From Stereocaulon alpinum (lineage: Eukaryota; Ascomycota; Lecanoromycetes; Lecanorales; Stereocaulaceae): a DNA stretch of 64,000 nt. This document shows positions 48,314 through 60,849 of the stretch, piece after piece (position 1 is the first letter of the stretch; every line of letters starts with the position of its first letter). Below the pieces are notes generated by a model. That model made no database searches and was not told where the DNA came from. It was given only the letters and a program-made list of their open reading frames with translations. The stretch spans positions 186,001 to 250,000 of the forward strand of contig JAEUBA010000013.1 of the NCBI GenBank assembly GCA_018257865.1. The letters are read 5' to 3'. The position numbers and the translations under genes were made by a program.

Positions 48314-48342
48314 TAAAGTTGACGTCTTCAAATGGGGCTGTG
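48314..48342 (-). repeat. Dispersed CACAGCCCC motif, inverted copy 4
   Basis: On the minus strand it reads CACAGCCCCATTTGAAGACG then TCAACTTTA. Confidence 0.55.
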
Positions 48343-48516
48343 TAGTTCGCCCGACATCTATTACGCGTCGTGCATTCGGCTGTGAGGGGCCGGATAGACT
48401 TTCATCCAATATGCAGATACCCATAAAAAGAGCGTAAAGGATCAGCCACTATTACAGATACGGTAAAGTCGATCGACTTAGTGTGTTTGAACCCATGCAT
48501 GTTGATACACGGTTTG

Positions 48517-48544
48517 CACAGCCCCCTTCAAAGACATCACTTTC
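48517..48544 (+). repeat. Dispersed CACAGCCCC motif, copy 5
   Basis: CACAGCCCCCTTCAAAGACA then TCACTTTC. Confidence 0.6.
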
Positions 48545-49342
48545 ATGGATGTCCAAGATTTCTTGGCATACTCTACGACCCAGGCAATCATAACAGCCTA
48601 AGTCACGTGTGAGCAGTTTCTGCTGACACGCATGGCATCCTGACTCGAGGCAGCGGGATCATTGCGTGCATGGCTTCATTCCAATGGAAGTTCCATATAC
48701 CTGGCGCCAGAAACTTGCCCAAATATAATCGCTGTGCAAATCTCCGCGGTATCGTAGGGAGGTTACGTTCATGTCCTACGCTTGCTCAAGTTGGTCTGCG
48801 TGACACGAGGCAAAGACCATTTTACCTTGGGTGCATTCAAGTCATTTATGGAGTTTTCTGTTACTAGCAGCTGGTAGATACTTGGTACTATCAATTGCTG
48901 GCTCAAGTCTTTGCGACGCATCTTGGAATCGTGCATGCTGACAAGGCCGTCAGCCGCTTAGTGGACTGACCCAAGTTGGACCCTGCAGTTTACCCTTGGT
49001 ATTTCCTTGTAATAACACTCCAATTGGTCAGCTAGTTTTGGAGACATTCTGAAGGGATTCGAGATAAGAAGGATATCCATTGCTTAATACGTTCATATGC
49101 TACCTTATGTTGTGTAGGTGGGCATACGGCTAGGCGAAACTCTCGGTAAGCATGGGCCGCCATGAATTTAGGGTCTAAAGGTGCATCGGGACGTCTTTGG
49201 AGATGCCGTGTCATAAGGGTGTGCCTTTCAGCGACTGGTCAAGGAAACATAGGATCGGTTAGCGGTCCCATCGTCTCATTCCAAATCGCGCTCCCGAAAT
49301 ACCGCTTGCGGGAGTGTGCATTAGATCAGCGGCACAGGAAAT

Positions 49343-49888
49343 TAGCACAGCCCCCTTCAAGGACGTCAACTTCACGTCTGTCTTTCATGCGTCTCCGGAA
49401 GGTGGCGGCTCCGCATACTGGCTGAACATTGGCTCAGCACTCATTAGTTGGTCCAGTGGACTTTAGCCATACAACTGCGCCCGTCCTCATTCAGAGCCAG
49501 GCCCAGGAGCGGCAATCTCAATGTGCGCTCCTGACCTACCGTAAGCAAGGTCTATCTTAGAAGTTCAGTACGCGGAAACGGTTACGGCAATAACCCACCT
49601 CCATGGTGCAGGTGGTGTACAATTATGGAATATGGCCGTAGTAGATGGGGATTGTCTCCCTCATCTCACGTTTATTCCGCCTTACCACCTTGAGCATGTC
49701 GGCTATTCTAACATTGTAAGAGCCCTTGCGGTAGGTAGCTGTGCTTATTACTGTGCATACCTATCCTCCAGCGCTTGACGTGAACCAACCTTGGGTTGAT
49801 ATGCTCGCAGGGACACAACTAATTCAGCCAACCTCACTTAGTCAGCCATACATCCCCAAGCTCGATGTCTTTTAAGGGGGCTATGCTA
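49343..49888. mobile_element. Candidate 546-bp TIR element bounded by CACAGCCCC motifs 6 and 7
   Basis: The left end (49346-49373) is CACAGCCCCCTTCAAGGACG then TCAACTTC; the right end inverted (49859-49885) is CATAGCCCCCTTAAAAGACA then TCGAG. Both sides continue outward to TAG, so the element can be read as TA..TA with about 30-bp imperfect inverted ends, like a Tc1/mariner MITE. There is no coding frame inside. Only one such pair aligns this well, so the call is tentative. Confidence 0.4.
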
Positions 49889-50503
49889 CTTTTCCTTAGG
49901 TGAAGATTCCTAATTGGATGTGGCTCCTCCCTGTCGACCCGCACCTGCATACAGTGGGCTCACTTGTTGAGGCCCTTGAGGGTCGTGTTCGCCGTTCGCG
50001 TCATTCCCCAAGTTTCAGCAAGTAGGTAAAGTATCACAGCTCGTTCCACGCCCCATTGAGAAAGATGCTGCAAGAGCACAGTGTTAGGTACCACTTAGGT
50101 AACCTCAAAGAGCGTATAGTAAAGTAAAGGGAAACTTTGTTGCTATAGGCAGAATCCTGAAAGTGTTCGTTTAGACAAGTTGCTAGAGAGTAAAAACTTC
50201 CCAGAGTGCTTCATCTAGCCAATACTTCTTAACCAGGAGATTTTCGAAATCCCACAGCTGAGGTTAAGCATGAAGTCTACAGCCCGCCCATTCACCTGCG
50301 TGCTGCCCTAGTCTACAGCACACTTAAATTCATACATAGAGCATGCGGCCAATCATGGGCATGTCTGTCTAAAGAGTGTGTTGCACCTTGAAAAACGTCG
50401 ATTGGCAAGATGCCCTCGTCGATAGATATTACATTATGTGATGTCGTTTTTATCATTCGCGGTAACAAAGTCTATAATCCTATTGGTTCGTGAACGATGT
50501 AGA

Positions 50504-51338
50504 CACAGCCCCCTCAAGAGACATTGATTCTCCAGCTGCTTCCTCAGGATGACTAATGTATTCTACAGGCTACATGCATCAAACATGACCTGAACACACT
50601 CTCACACCCTGAGATTCTGCCTTTCAACGTATCTGGCGGCGAGCAATAACTTAGAACGAAGACTGTGAGACTGTAAACCTATACACCTACTGCGACTAGT
50701 AAGTACCTACGATACTGCTTTCAGAAGTCGCATTGATCGGTACGTCTACATCAGAGGATGGCGCATTCACAGCCACAAATTGTACTCTGATCTTCCTCTA
50801 TTGCTTTGATACCTAGCATATGAATCAATATGTGTGCATGAGTTATGTACGAGATTCTTGCATTTCAATGCAATATCCACCGAAGCACCTAGAAGGAGTG
50901 CATTCCTGAGTTAGTCCAACTCTCTGGGTTATCACTCGCCTGCGCAGCCCTATACTGGGGCCTAGAGCTCGTTATCTGGGGGGCTCGCAACGGTGCCCGG
51001 AGATTACGGCTTCAACGCCTTTCGGGGTCCACTTGGACTCCCCGCAGAACCGGCCTTAGAAGCTGAAAATGACATTCAGACAATTTGACAACTCGAGAGG
51101 CCATTATCTCTAATATATGCAACATCTACGAGCTTAGTTGTTCAAGATCTATTATTTACGTGGACCCTGTGCAATTAGCAGCCGACCCAGTCGAATTGTT
51201 GAAGTGACATGCCACATCACTCATACGGTTGGGATTTGGGATACACAACAGTGGGAGAACATGCATACTTTGCATAGATTACATAATGAGTCTGATACCG
51301 AGACATCTGCGAACATTGTGTCTCTCAAGGGGGCTGTG
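50504..51338. repeat. Pair of inverted CACAGCCCC motifs, copies 8 and 9
   Basis: Copy 8 is 50504-50530 on plus (CACAGCCCCCTCAAGAGACA). Copy 9 is 51312-51338 on minus (CACAGCCCCCTTGAGAGACA). They face each other across 835 bp and could be the ends of another small element; the flanks show no clear target duplication. Confidence 0.4.
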
Positions 51339-51750
51339 CGAGAATGCATCAAAGAGGCCCCCATCTAAGCCTATTGGGGTATTAGTGCTGATGTAGGCTT
51401 AAGACGGCGTGCGCCGGGGCAGCAGTAGGGGGCTTGGCTGTATGCAGGGGGTGCCCGTTGGCCAACTAAGCGAGCTGAGTACGTACGTAGTAGTACGTAG
51501 CAAGAGACCTCCCACACGTAACTCAACATTGCCTTGCCCCAGGGCTCTTCCAGAAGCCAAATCAGAGCCTCAACATCGTCCCACCCCGCCCTCCACTCCA
51601 CTAACCTATCAGATCGCAAGCGGAGAGCTCTTGCCCTTTATAAGCGGACTCAGGTGGAGAGCGAGAAGGAGAAGCGTCGACATAATCATACAGCATCAAT
51701 TAACGCCGCAAGATAGACTACATAATAAGATTCAAGACGCAGAGGAGAAG

Positions 51751-52053
51751 AAAACAAAACCATTACACTATTGTACCAGCGCCATTAGGAATCGAACCTA
51801 ATACAATTAAGTATCAACTGCAAACACGACTATAACCAACAGGCGTCCGCCCCGGACGGTAAGCCAACCAACGAACGTTTTTGGTAGGCGAACTAACACT
51901 ATACTTACTAGGATTCGAACCACAGCTGTTCCTGGTTAAGAACTTTAAAGACCTGCCAGCTAATAGCGCTGCCAGAAGAAAATAAAACTATTATACCATT
52001 ATACCAGCGCCATTAGGAATCGAACCTAATACAATTAAGTATCAACTGCAAAC
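51751..52053 (-). repeat. Direct repeat carrying tRNA-like T-arm sequence
   Basis: Near-identical 75-bp copies at about 51751-51825 and 51978-52052. On the minus strand each contains TTAGG-TTCGATT-CCTAA, a perfect T stem and loop with B-box sequence, but no matching 5' half of a tRNA. Between them (about 51905-51970, minus) is another segment with GGTTCGAATCC and a possible D-arm. These look like tRNA or tRNA-SINE fragments next to the transposon insertion site; no intact cloverleaf could be drawn. Confidence 0.4.
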
Positions 52054-52097
52054 AAGAGGTGCAGGTGCAGGTAGCAAATTCTTAATCAGAATTAGCT

Positions 52098-52205
52098 TAC
52101 CATCGATTTCAAAACCATTGGCGGGGACGCTAACGCGCTTTTGGGGTACCCCACTATACACTAAATCTGGGCGGCAGAAGAGGTACTAGGCGAGCGCTAC
52201 GTTAT
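52098..52205 (+). repeat. Left terminal inverted repeat (108 bp)
   Basis: It matches 62884-62991 in inverse orientation. The first 55 bases, GC-rich, are almost unchanged; further in, CACACC on the right arm reads TATACT-like on the left, showing RIP on this copy. Confidence 0.88.
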
Positions 52206-52209
52206 CTCT

Positions 52210-54780
52210 ACAGTAGTCCTTATATAGTCTTCCTAAAATAGTAAAGATAAAGCCCTTACCGCCTTATATATAGTATTTTACCTCCCCCGCCCTTATAGAT
52301 TATAGACCTTACTATTACTATCGCTATACCCCCTAGAAAGCGTCGTTTTAGTACTTTTAAAAGGAACTCTACTATTAATAAGGAGCCTACTATCGCCTAG
52401 ACGCCTCGCTGTCTAACTCTTAAGCCTCCTACCCCTACTACTACTACTACTACCGCCCCCGCCCCTTAAATACTTAGACGTCTAATTCTAAAGCCTCCTA
52501 CCCCTTAAACTAGTCGTCTAGTATTAAAGCCGCCCTAAGCGCTTAAGGAGGCCAAGGAGCGTCTATTACTACTAGAAAAGAGTAGTAAAGCTTTAAAGCC
52601 TACTACTAAGAAAGCCTTTAGGAAGGCCTCTAAAAAAGCTTCCCTAGCGACTAAGTAAGCCCCCTCTTTAAGTATAGATAAATCTTTTTATACTCCTAAT
52701 ATATTCTACTTAAGTATACTACTACTATTACTTCCCTTATTAAGCTTCTTTACCTTAAGCTAAATATCCTTAGTATTACTATCCTTAGTAAAGTTACTTA
52801 GGGCTAAAGCCCTAAAGGTAATTAATTTAGTATTAGATATACCGTCTTAAACGTCTATAGCCTTATTTCGATATAATCTACTAGATATAGCTAAGGATAA
52901 GGATATTAATAAAATAAGGCCTAAGACTTAGTTATTAACTACTTAAATATATTTTAATACTCTATAATCTTAGTTTAGATATTATTCGACTAAAAGCCTA
53001 TTTATAGGCGCTAACGGTAAGCTAAATAGGAGGTAGACGTAGGCTAGAAAGGATATATTTTATAGAGGAGGTCTTAATAATAGTAAGGAGGGTAAGGAGA
53101 CTCTAAAGGATATTAATATCTTATAGTCTTAGACTATAGCTAGTTAGTAATCCTATAATTCTATAGTAAATAAGAAGGGAAAGGTAAAGGCCCTAGTCTA
53201 CTAAATTAGTAATAATAAGTCTAAGTCGCTAGAATATATCGCTATTAAGTATAAGCTTACTATTAGGTTATTCTAGGAGAAGGATACCTAAAGTTTAACT
53301 ATTTATAGTTAGATCTTCCGGGACTATACTATTAATAGTAGTAATAACCTTAAGATTACCCCTATATATTAGAAGTAGCGTAACTTTACTAGTTAATAGG
53401 CTATAGAGAGAGGCTATATATACTACTAAGTCTTAGTCTAAGTAATACTATTCTATAAGAAGCTTATAGGGCTAAATCGACGCTCTACGACCGCTAAGAT
53501 ATAGTATAATTAGGTAAGTATCGAAGATAAGCTTTAGGCGTAGTAGGAGGAGGGGAAGAAGGGCCTATAAGTCGACCTTATATACTACTAGGCCTATAAT
53601 AGTACCGGAGAGATCCCTATTATAGGTAAAGTAGCTAAAAAGAAGCCTAGGACGACGATTTTAGGAATACTAAGAGGCTCTATATATATCCTAACTAATA
53701 GGCTTCTTAAGGAGATAGATAGGACGAATACTAAGGATCCTTAGAGGTAGAAATAATAGGATATTTATAATTAATAGGCTTATAAGAGTTCTATATATAA
53801 GAATTCGGGCTACTATTACTATATATATAAAGGTAAGTATATACCCCTCCTTCCGAATCTTTTAAAGATATAGGCAGCTGCTATCCTTAAAGATACCTTA
53901 GGTTAACTTAGTAACGACTAGCCGCCTAAATTAGTACTTAACGAGTTATAGCGGACTTAGAAGAATAAGGCTCGTAAAGAGAAGAGATAGTATACTACTA
54001 AGCTACCTATACCTACTTATCCTACTATAGAAGGGCAGTTTAGACTGCTACCGCCTCCGCCTTTCTATCCCTATAGATATAGCTTTTTACTAGGCTTTCT
54101 ACTAGGCTTTATACTAGGCTTTCAGCTACTAACGTTAAGGCCCCAGTCGCTTAGAGATATAAGAACCTTAGATTTAATTTAAGAACTTTATACTAGAGGT
54201 ATAGCTAGGATAATAACTCGCTAACCTTATTTAACCTCTCGCTTAGTTATAGTATTACTAAGTCTTCTACCTTATTAAGATAGTAGTCCTATTAAAGGTA
54301 AGCTCGCTAAGTTTATTAGGTGGCTCTATATAAGGTACCCTAAATTTATAGACGTATATAAGAAGGCTTTAGATACGCTGATAGATAAGGGCTATACTAC
54401 GGATATTATATAAGCTTAGAAGAATAATAAGTATAAGAAGTAATAGCGTAAGCTTAGGATTAAGCCTAGGATTAGTCGTTAATTAGCTAGGAATATTAGC
54501 AAATAGGGCTATAAGAGGTAGGTTTAAAGAAATCGACTATTATTACTACCGCAGCGGTTTCCAGCAAGGTCTTATTTAGTAAGGCCTTATTTAGTAAGGC
54601 CTTAGCAGTCTTTTAAGAAGTAGGGATATATAATTCCGTCTAGTAAGATAACAGCGTATAAGGATAAGACTTAGGATAATAACTTAGGGTTATATAAGTA
54701 AGGGGATATATATAATAGAGTTAATCTTAGTAATCTAGAGTATTTTAAGACGCAGCTAGAGACTTAGTAAGAGATATAAA
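52210..54780 (+). pseudogene. Degraded second coding region of the TIR element, unknown product
   Basis: Plus-strand frames, reading through RIP stops, give stretches with protein character: a Pro/Thr/Lys-rich part at 52370-52680, a block around 53760-53880 with repeated Tyr/Leu and LLPNLLK-like sequence, and a Trp-Leu-x-x-Arg-x-Pro-like block at about 54290-54420. The layout recalls the Pro-rich hypothetical proteins common in fungal repeat families, but I cannot name one. No intact frame over 60 codons exists. Confidence 0.35.
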
Positions 54781-54829
54781 TTAATATACTTAGTCTAAAC
54801 TATAAGCTTCTAAGCTTATTCTTCTTTAT

Positions 54830-55663
54830 CTAACTCCTCTACCTACCTAGCTATATTATTAACGCCCTTATATTCAATCCCTACTAAGCGGAAGAGATTA
54901 CCTACCTTAGCCTATTCGTCTTAAGCCTATACTACTAAGTTTAGAAACTCTCCGTAGGTATTATCTATTAAATAGAGCTCCGTAATATTATAGTATCTTC
55001 TTATCTAAGCTTTTAAAATAGTAAAGGATATCTTAATTAGGTTTAAATCCGGCGAATAAGGAGATAGATATTTAAGTTAAACGCCTACTTATTAATATAT
55101 ATCCTTTAACTTAGGACTCTAGTATATTTTATAATTATCTATAATAATTATAGACCTAGGACCGCTGCTTGCGTATAGTATATAGTAAGGAAGGACTTAA
55201 TCTTAAACGAATTTATTAAATATAGCAGTAGTAATTAATCCCTAATATATTATCTAGTTAATATAGCCGTTAATTATAAAGGTAGGTAATAGACTCTACC
55301 TCTTACTCCTTATTAGGCTTTATATTACTAACGGTATCCTTCCTAGGGGTCCCTATCTAAATTTTCGATCCCCTAAGTACTATTAGTAAGTACTAGCTAA
55401 ATAGAATAAATCTTACCTATACGCTTATAAGCGGTACTCTTATCTAGAAATATAAGCTAATTAGCCCGCTAATTAGATAGCTTAGTAAACTAGTAGTCTT
55501 AGAGCTCTTAGTTATACTCCTTAGTAATCTTATAGTACTTTTTCTAAGACTAATTAAGGTAGGTAAGAGCTCTCTAGATAGTAGCCTTACTAACTAAGAT
55601 ATTAAACTTATCTAAAAGGAAGAAAGCTATCTTATTTAGATAGGCTATAGGATATTATTCTAA
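54830..55663 (-). pseudogene. RIP-destroyed Tc1/mariner-type DDE transposase (C-terminal part)
   Basis: On the minus strand, reading through stops, a D-N-x-x-I-H block lies at about 55120-55155 and a Y-S-P-D-L-N block at about 55035-55055. These are the second Asp and third acidic-site neighbourhoods of Tc1/mariner DDE transposases, about 30 codons apart as expected. The N-terminal part continues on the far side of the retrotransposon (about 62556-62880, minus), where a helix-turn-helix-like stretch remains. Stops are all TAG/TAA, as made by RIP from Gln or Trp codons. Confidence 0.65.
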
Positions 55664-55668
55664 GTACG

Positions 55669-55917
55669 TGTTAACCCTTAAGCGTGTGCGCGTTATAGCT
55701 ACGCCAACGTAATAATATTAATTAGGGTCTAGGGGCTTAGCAATAGTATTACTACCTAGGACTTCCCCGTGTTTTAGGGATCTTTAGAAATTAGTTCTGC
55801 TACTACTTAACTACTAAGTAATATAATTATATCTATTACTTAATACCTAAATCTAGTAACTTTACGTCTCTTATACCTTAGTACGCTAGCTTAGAGCCGG
55901 CGTCGCTAGCCTTTATA
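55669..55917 (+). repeat. 5' LTR (249 bp)
   Basis: Begins TGTTAACCCTTAAG and ends CTTTATA, where CA has become TA. It differs from the 3' LTR by scattered C/T and G/A changes going both ways, so each copy was mutated on its own after insertion. Confidence 0.9.
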
Positions 55918-58900
55918 GTTCTAATTTCTCTACCTTTTTAAGGGAGAGGCCTGGAGTTACTGCGATATTAGGTCGGACGCGCGGTTGTACTACTATAACC
56001 GTTACTAACGCTGAAGAACCTAACGATATTAATGATAATAACGATCCTACGGAGAGCTATAGGACTGATAGAGAGTCTTAGCTAGATACCTCTAATTTAG
56101 ATAATACTGATCTTAAGTAACGCTTATAAGAAGCCTAAGCGATAAATCGCCGCCTAAAGTAACTACGCGAATTATTAGTATTAGAAGCTGAAAACGATAT
56201 AATTTAATACCTTAGGTTATAGAGTACTATTAGAATACCTATAGGGATAGTTTAAGAGGAGGAATAATATCCTACTACCGCTATATTAGTATAATTAGTT
56301 AATATTACTAGCTAAAGGATTCCTTTACGTCTTATAACGCCTGCCTTTAGCGCGCCTATAAACCTACCTATTAGACTCTAAAGACCCCTAGTGCCGAAAA
56401 GCTTTCGGCCTAAGAATATATAACCTTATAAGGGAATTAGCGAGGGTAAATACTTACGTTAGTTCGCTAACTTAGAGAAGAAGTTTTTTAAGAGTCTAGA
56501 GTACTTTACTACTAAACTATTTAGGATAGTCTACTATATAGACGCCTTAAAAGATAACCTAAATTCCTAGTAAAATACCTACCTAAAGGACTATAGATAG
56601 GATAATATAACGTTCGAATTCTTTAAGTAATTTCTATATAATTTAGTTATAGATCCTATTAACCGCCGTCTCCTCGCCTACGAAAGGTTTAAGGAGGTAA
56701 AGTAATATTCTAACTAGAAAGTTACTATATTTAAGGCCTACTTAGAGGAGTTAGAAGCTAACCTACTGCCTATAGCCCTAAAGCTTAAAGCTAACCTCTT
56801 CCTAGCTAAGCTGAGACCGGAGCTGAAGAATAAAATCTTAAGTATAGGTAAGGTATCTAATAATAGGGATAATATTATTACCTAAGCTATTATATAAGAG
56901 AATACTATAGGGCGCGAGTATTACGGAGGCGGCGGCTTAAGTACTTATAGGAAATTATCTAACTATAGAGCCTCTAAGTTATAAGGGAGCTGCTTATTAG
57001 AATAACGAATTTCTAAGCCTAATAGGCTAGGCCTAAGGGTTAATAGCTTATAGTTAGCGCGAAATAAATCTCGTTTAAGGAGTCTAAAGCGGAAGACTAA
57101 TTTAGATTTAGTAACTAAGCTTATCTACTATTATTACGGAAAGCTAGGCTATATAAGCCTAAATTATCCTAATCGCGATAAGCCTATAACTTATACTAGT
57201 ATTAGTATAGTATTAGTAAAAAATAATCAGCCCCTATAACCGCCTTAGAAGCGGGGAAAGAAACCTAAAAAGTAGAGGTAAATTCTTCTATCCTAACTAA
57301 GGGTTAGATAACGCTTAATACTAGCCTATAGTAGGTTACTACTTTACTAGATACCGGATTATAGCTTAATTTAATCTCCTAGAAGTTTATAGTTTAATAG
57401 GACCTACTACCTTCTACTACTAACTTACTACTACTAGAAGCTTTAAGTAGCTTTAGTATATACGTCTATAGTACCTATTAATTTAAGTATATACTTATTA
57501 ATAGCTAGGGCTGCGGTAAGGAGTATAGTATACTTTTTTATACTATTAATCTTAAGGGTCCTAATATTATAGTTAGTATACTAGGGTTAAAGTAAATAAA
57601 GATTTTACTCGATCCTTCGGCGGAGTAGTAGTAGTTTAAGGTTAATACTAAAAAGTTTTAGGTTAATAAGCCTACTATCTTCAGCTATTACCTTAAGAAG
57701 GAGCCTAAAGTTTATATAATTATATACGCCGCTGTAGCGACTAATTACTTAGATAGAGGAAGCCTAAAATAGATTCTAAAGGAACTACTAGAGTTCTCTA
57801 ATATCTTCTTAAATAAGAAAGCTAGAACCTTACCCTTATTAAAGGAAGGCGACTATATAATTAATATTAAGGATAGTAAGGAGCTGCTTTATAGGCCTCT
57901 CTATAATCTATCTTAATCTAAGCTAGCGGAGCTGCAGCGCTATCTTAATAATACGCTTATAAAAGGCTAGATATACTATTTAGTTTCTTTAGCTGGAGTA
58001 CCTATCCTCTTCGTACTAAAGAAGGATAGTAGGCTGCGTCTTTATATTAATTATTAGGGGTTAAATATAATAACTATTAAAAATCGATACCTATTACCTC
58101 TAATTACTAAGATATTAGACCGCCTATATAGAGCTAAAAAGTTTACTAAGTTAGACTTAAAGGATACCTATTATAAGATCTAAATTAAAGAAGGTAATAA
58201 GTAGAAGACTACGTTCTATACCTACTATAGCTACTTTAAATACTTAGTTATACCTTTTAGGCTCGCTAACGCCCTAGCGACGTTTTAAGCGTATATTAAT
58301 AGGGCTCTTATAGGGCTTATTAATATTTCGTATATTATCTATTTCGATAATATCTTAATTTATAGCGCGAACCTAGCGGACTACTAGCGGTATATTTAGT
58401 AAGTGCTAGAATAATTACGTTAGTTCTCGCTTTTCGCTAACCTAAAGAAGTGTTAGTTTAGTACTGAACGGGTTGAATTTCTTAGATTTATTATATCTAC
58501 TAATAGCGTAGTAATAGATTAGGAACGCGTAATAATAATTAGGGAATAGCTTAGGCTAGAGACCTTTTAAGATATATAAGTCTTTTTAGGCTTTATAAAT
58601 TTCTACTAGCGGTTTATTTATAATTACGCCGCTGTTACTGCGCCTCTAACTGACTTGCTTAAAGGTAGTAAGGACGGGAAAAAGGTAGGTTAACTTTAGT
58701 AGAATAATAGTACTGAAGGTACTTTTTAAAAGCTTTAGGATATCTTTTCTAGTGCGCCGTTTCTCCGCTACTTTAACTTAGAAGTGAAGTTACGTATAGA
58801 AACTAACGCCTCTAACTTTGCTATTATAGTAGTGCTTACGCAGCCGGATAATAATAGCTACTAGTACCTAATTACCTTTTAGTCTTAAAAGATAATTCCT

Positions 58901-60849
58901 GCGGAGTAGAATTATAAGGTTTACGACTAAGAATTACTCGCTATAGTAGCGGTAATAAAATAGTAGCGGTACTACTTAGAAGGTAGCCCGTTTACTATTA
59001 AGGTTTTTACTAATTATAATAATCTTAAGGGCTTTATAAAGTAGAAGTAATTAAATTCTTAGTAAGCTAGATAGGCGCTAACGCTCGCTACTTTTAATTT
59101 CGAAATTACTTATTATATTAGAAAAACGAATCCTGCGGATCCGCTATCGTAACGCCCTAATTATAAAGGAAGTTCCCCGCTGAATACTAAGTTATTACTA
59201 ATATTATAGAATAAACTCGCACTTTAGGGTAGAGATAAGGAAGGTAAAGAAATTATTATAGCGATATCGCTAGCGTTTTAAATTATAGGCCTCTAAGTTG
59301 TTATTCCTTAAAAGGATATAAGAGGTGTTATTAAGTCAGCTTATAAGGATCCTTAATATTTAATTAAGACTTTAATTTAAGACTTATAGGCTACTAATAA
59401 TTAGATAAAATCCTTTTCTATAAATAAGGGTACGCTGTTATAGCGCTGTCTTTGAAGTAAGGTATAGGCTTTAGACCTAGAAGGTTTATTAAGAAATAAT
59501 AACCGTCTATATATCCCTAGAGACGAAGCCTTAAGGGAAGAACTTATTAGCAAATACTATAATAATCCCCTAGTAGGGTACTTTAGCGCTAAGAAGACGT
59601 ATAAGTTACTTACCTATAAATACTTTTAGTATAGGAGTTCTAAGTAGGTTAATAAGTATATTAAGACTTATAATATCTGCTAAAGAACTAAGGCTCCCCG
59701 CTATTACCCCTATAGCGAACTAAGTTCGCTTTCTATTACTAATAAGCTATAGAAGGAGCTCTTAATAGACTTTATTATAGGTCTACCCTTAAGTAAATAT
59801 AAGAATATAGTCTATAATACTATTCTAGTAATTATTAATTAATTTACGAAGATAGTAAGGTATATACCTACTACTACTATAATCGACGCTGCTGAGCTGG
59901 CGGATGTTTTTTATACTAAGGTAGTATACTATTATAGTATACCTAATAGTATTATTAGCGATAGAGGCTTAGTATTTACTAGCGCCTTCTAGTCAGCTAT
60001 TTATTTTTACTCTAAGATTAAGCGCCGCCTAAGTACCGCCTTTTATCCTTAGACTAATAGTTAAACGGAACGCTAGAATTAGGTACTGGAGCACTACTTA
60101 CGGGTCTTTACTAATAATAAGTAGACTACTTAGGCGAAACAGCTGCTAATAGCAGAATTCGTATATATAAATAGTCTTTATTCCTCTATTAGAACAACGC
60201 CGTTCTACTTAATATATAGATATTACCCTAAACTTCGTTAGGAGCTTAAGGATAAGTCCCTTAAGGGGAGGATACCTACTATAAATAAGAGGATTAGATT
60301 ACTATAAGTGTTAAGAGATAAAGCTGCGGAACGCCTATAGCGCGCTAGAGAGTCTTAAGCTAAGTAGTATAATAAGAATTATAAGCCTTAAAGCTATAAG
60401 GTTAGAGATCTGGTAATACTATTAACTAAGAATCTTAAGCAAAAACGCCTAAGTAAAAAGTTATCTTATAAATTCGTAGGGCCTTTTAGGATTACTAATA
60501 AAGTAGGAGCGTAAGCTTACTACCTTCTACTACTATAAACTTATAGAATCTATAATACTTTTTATATCTTATTATTAGAACTATACTACCTTCGCGACGG
60601 TGATATAATATTAGCGAACTTTATATAAGCCCCTAAACTTATTAATAATAATAAGATATAGGAGGTTAAAGAAATTATAGATAAGGTTTAAGATAAGTAA
60701 GGCGTCTAGTATAAGGTTAAATAGACTAGCTAGGGTAAAGAATATAACTAGTAGTTACTAGATAAAGAGCTTAAGGATACCTATAATTTAACTTAAGCCT
60801 TTAATAAGTAGACGGTTAGCAAGCGTATATAGTCTCTAGTTCTTTAAAT

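Larger units (their letters stand above)
47960..51750. other. Gene-free, repeat-strewn stretch
   Basis: 3.8 kb with no frame over 90 codons and no domain. It holds six copies of the CACAGCCCC motif in both orientations and at least one candidate small TIR element (49343-49888). It looks like old accessory DNA without detectable heavy RIP. Confidence 0.55.

Noticed and set aside
51770..51850. Intact tRNA gene on minus
   Set aside because: A perfect T arm is present but no pairing 5' acceptor strand or D arm was found within tRNA length.
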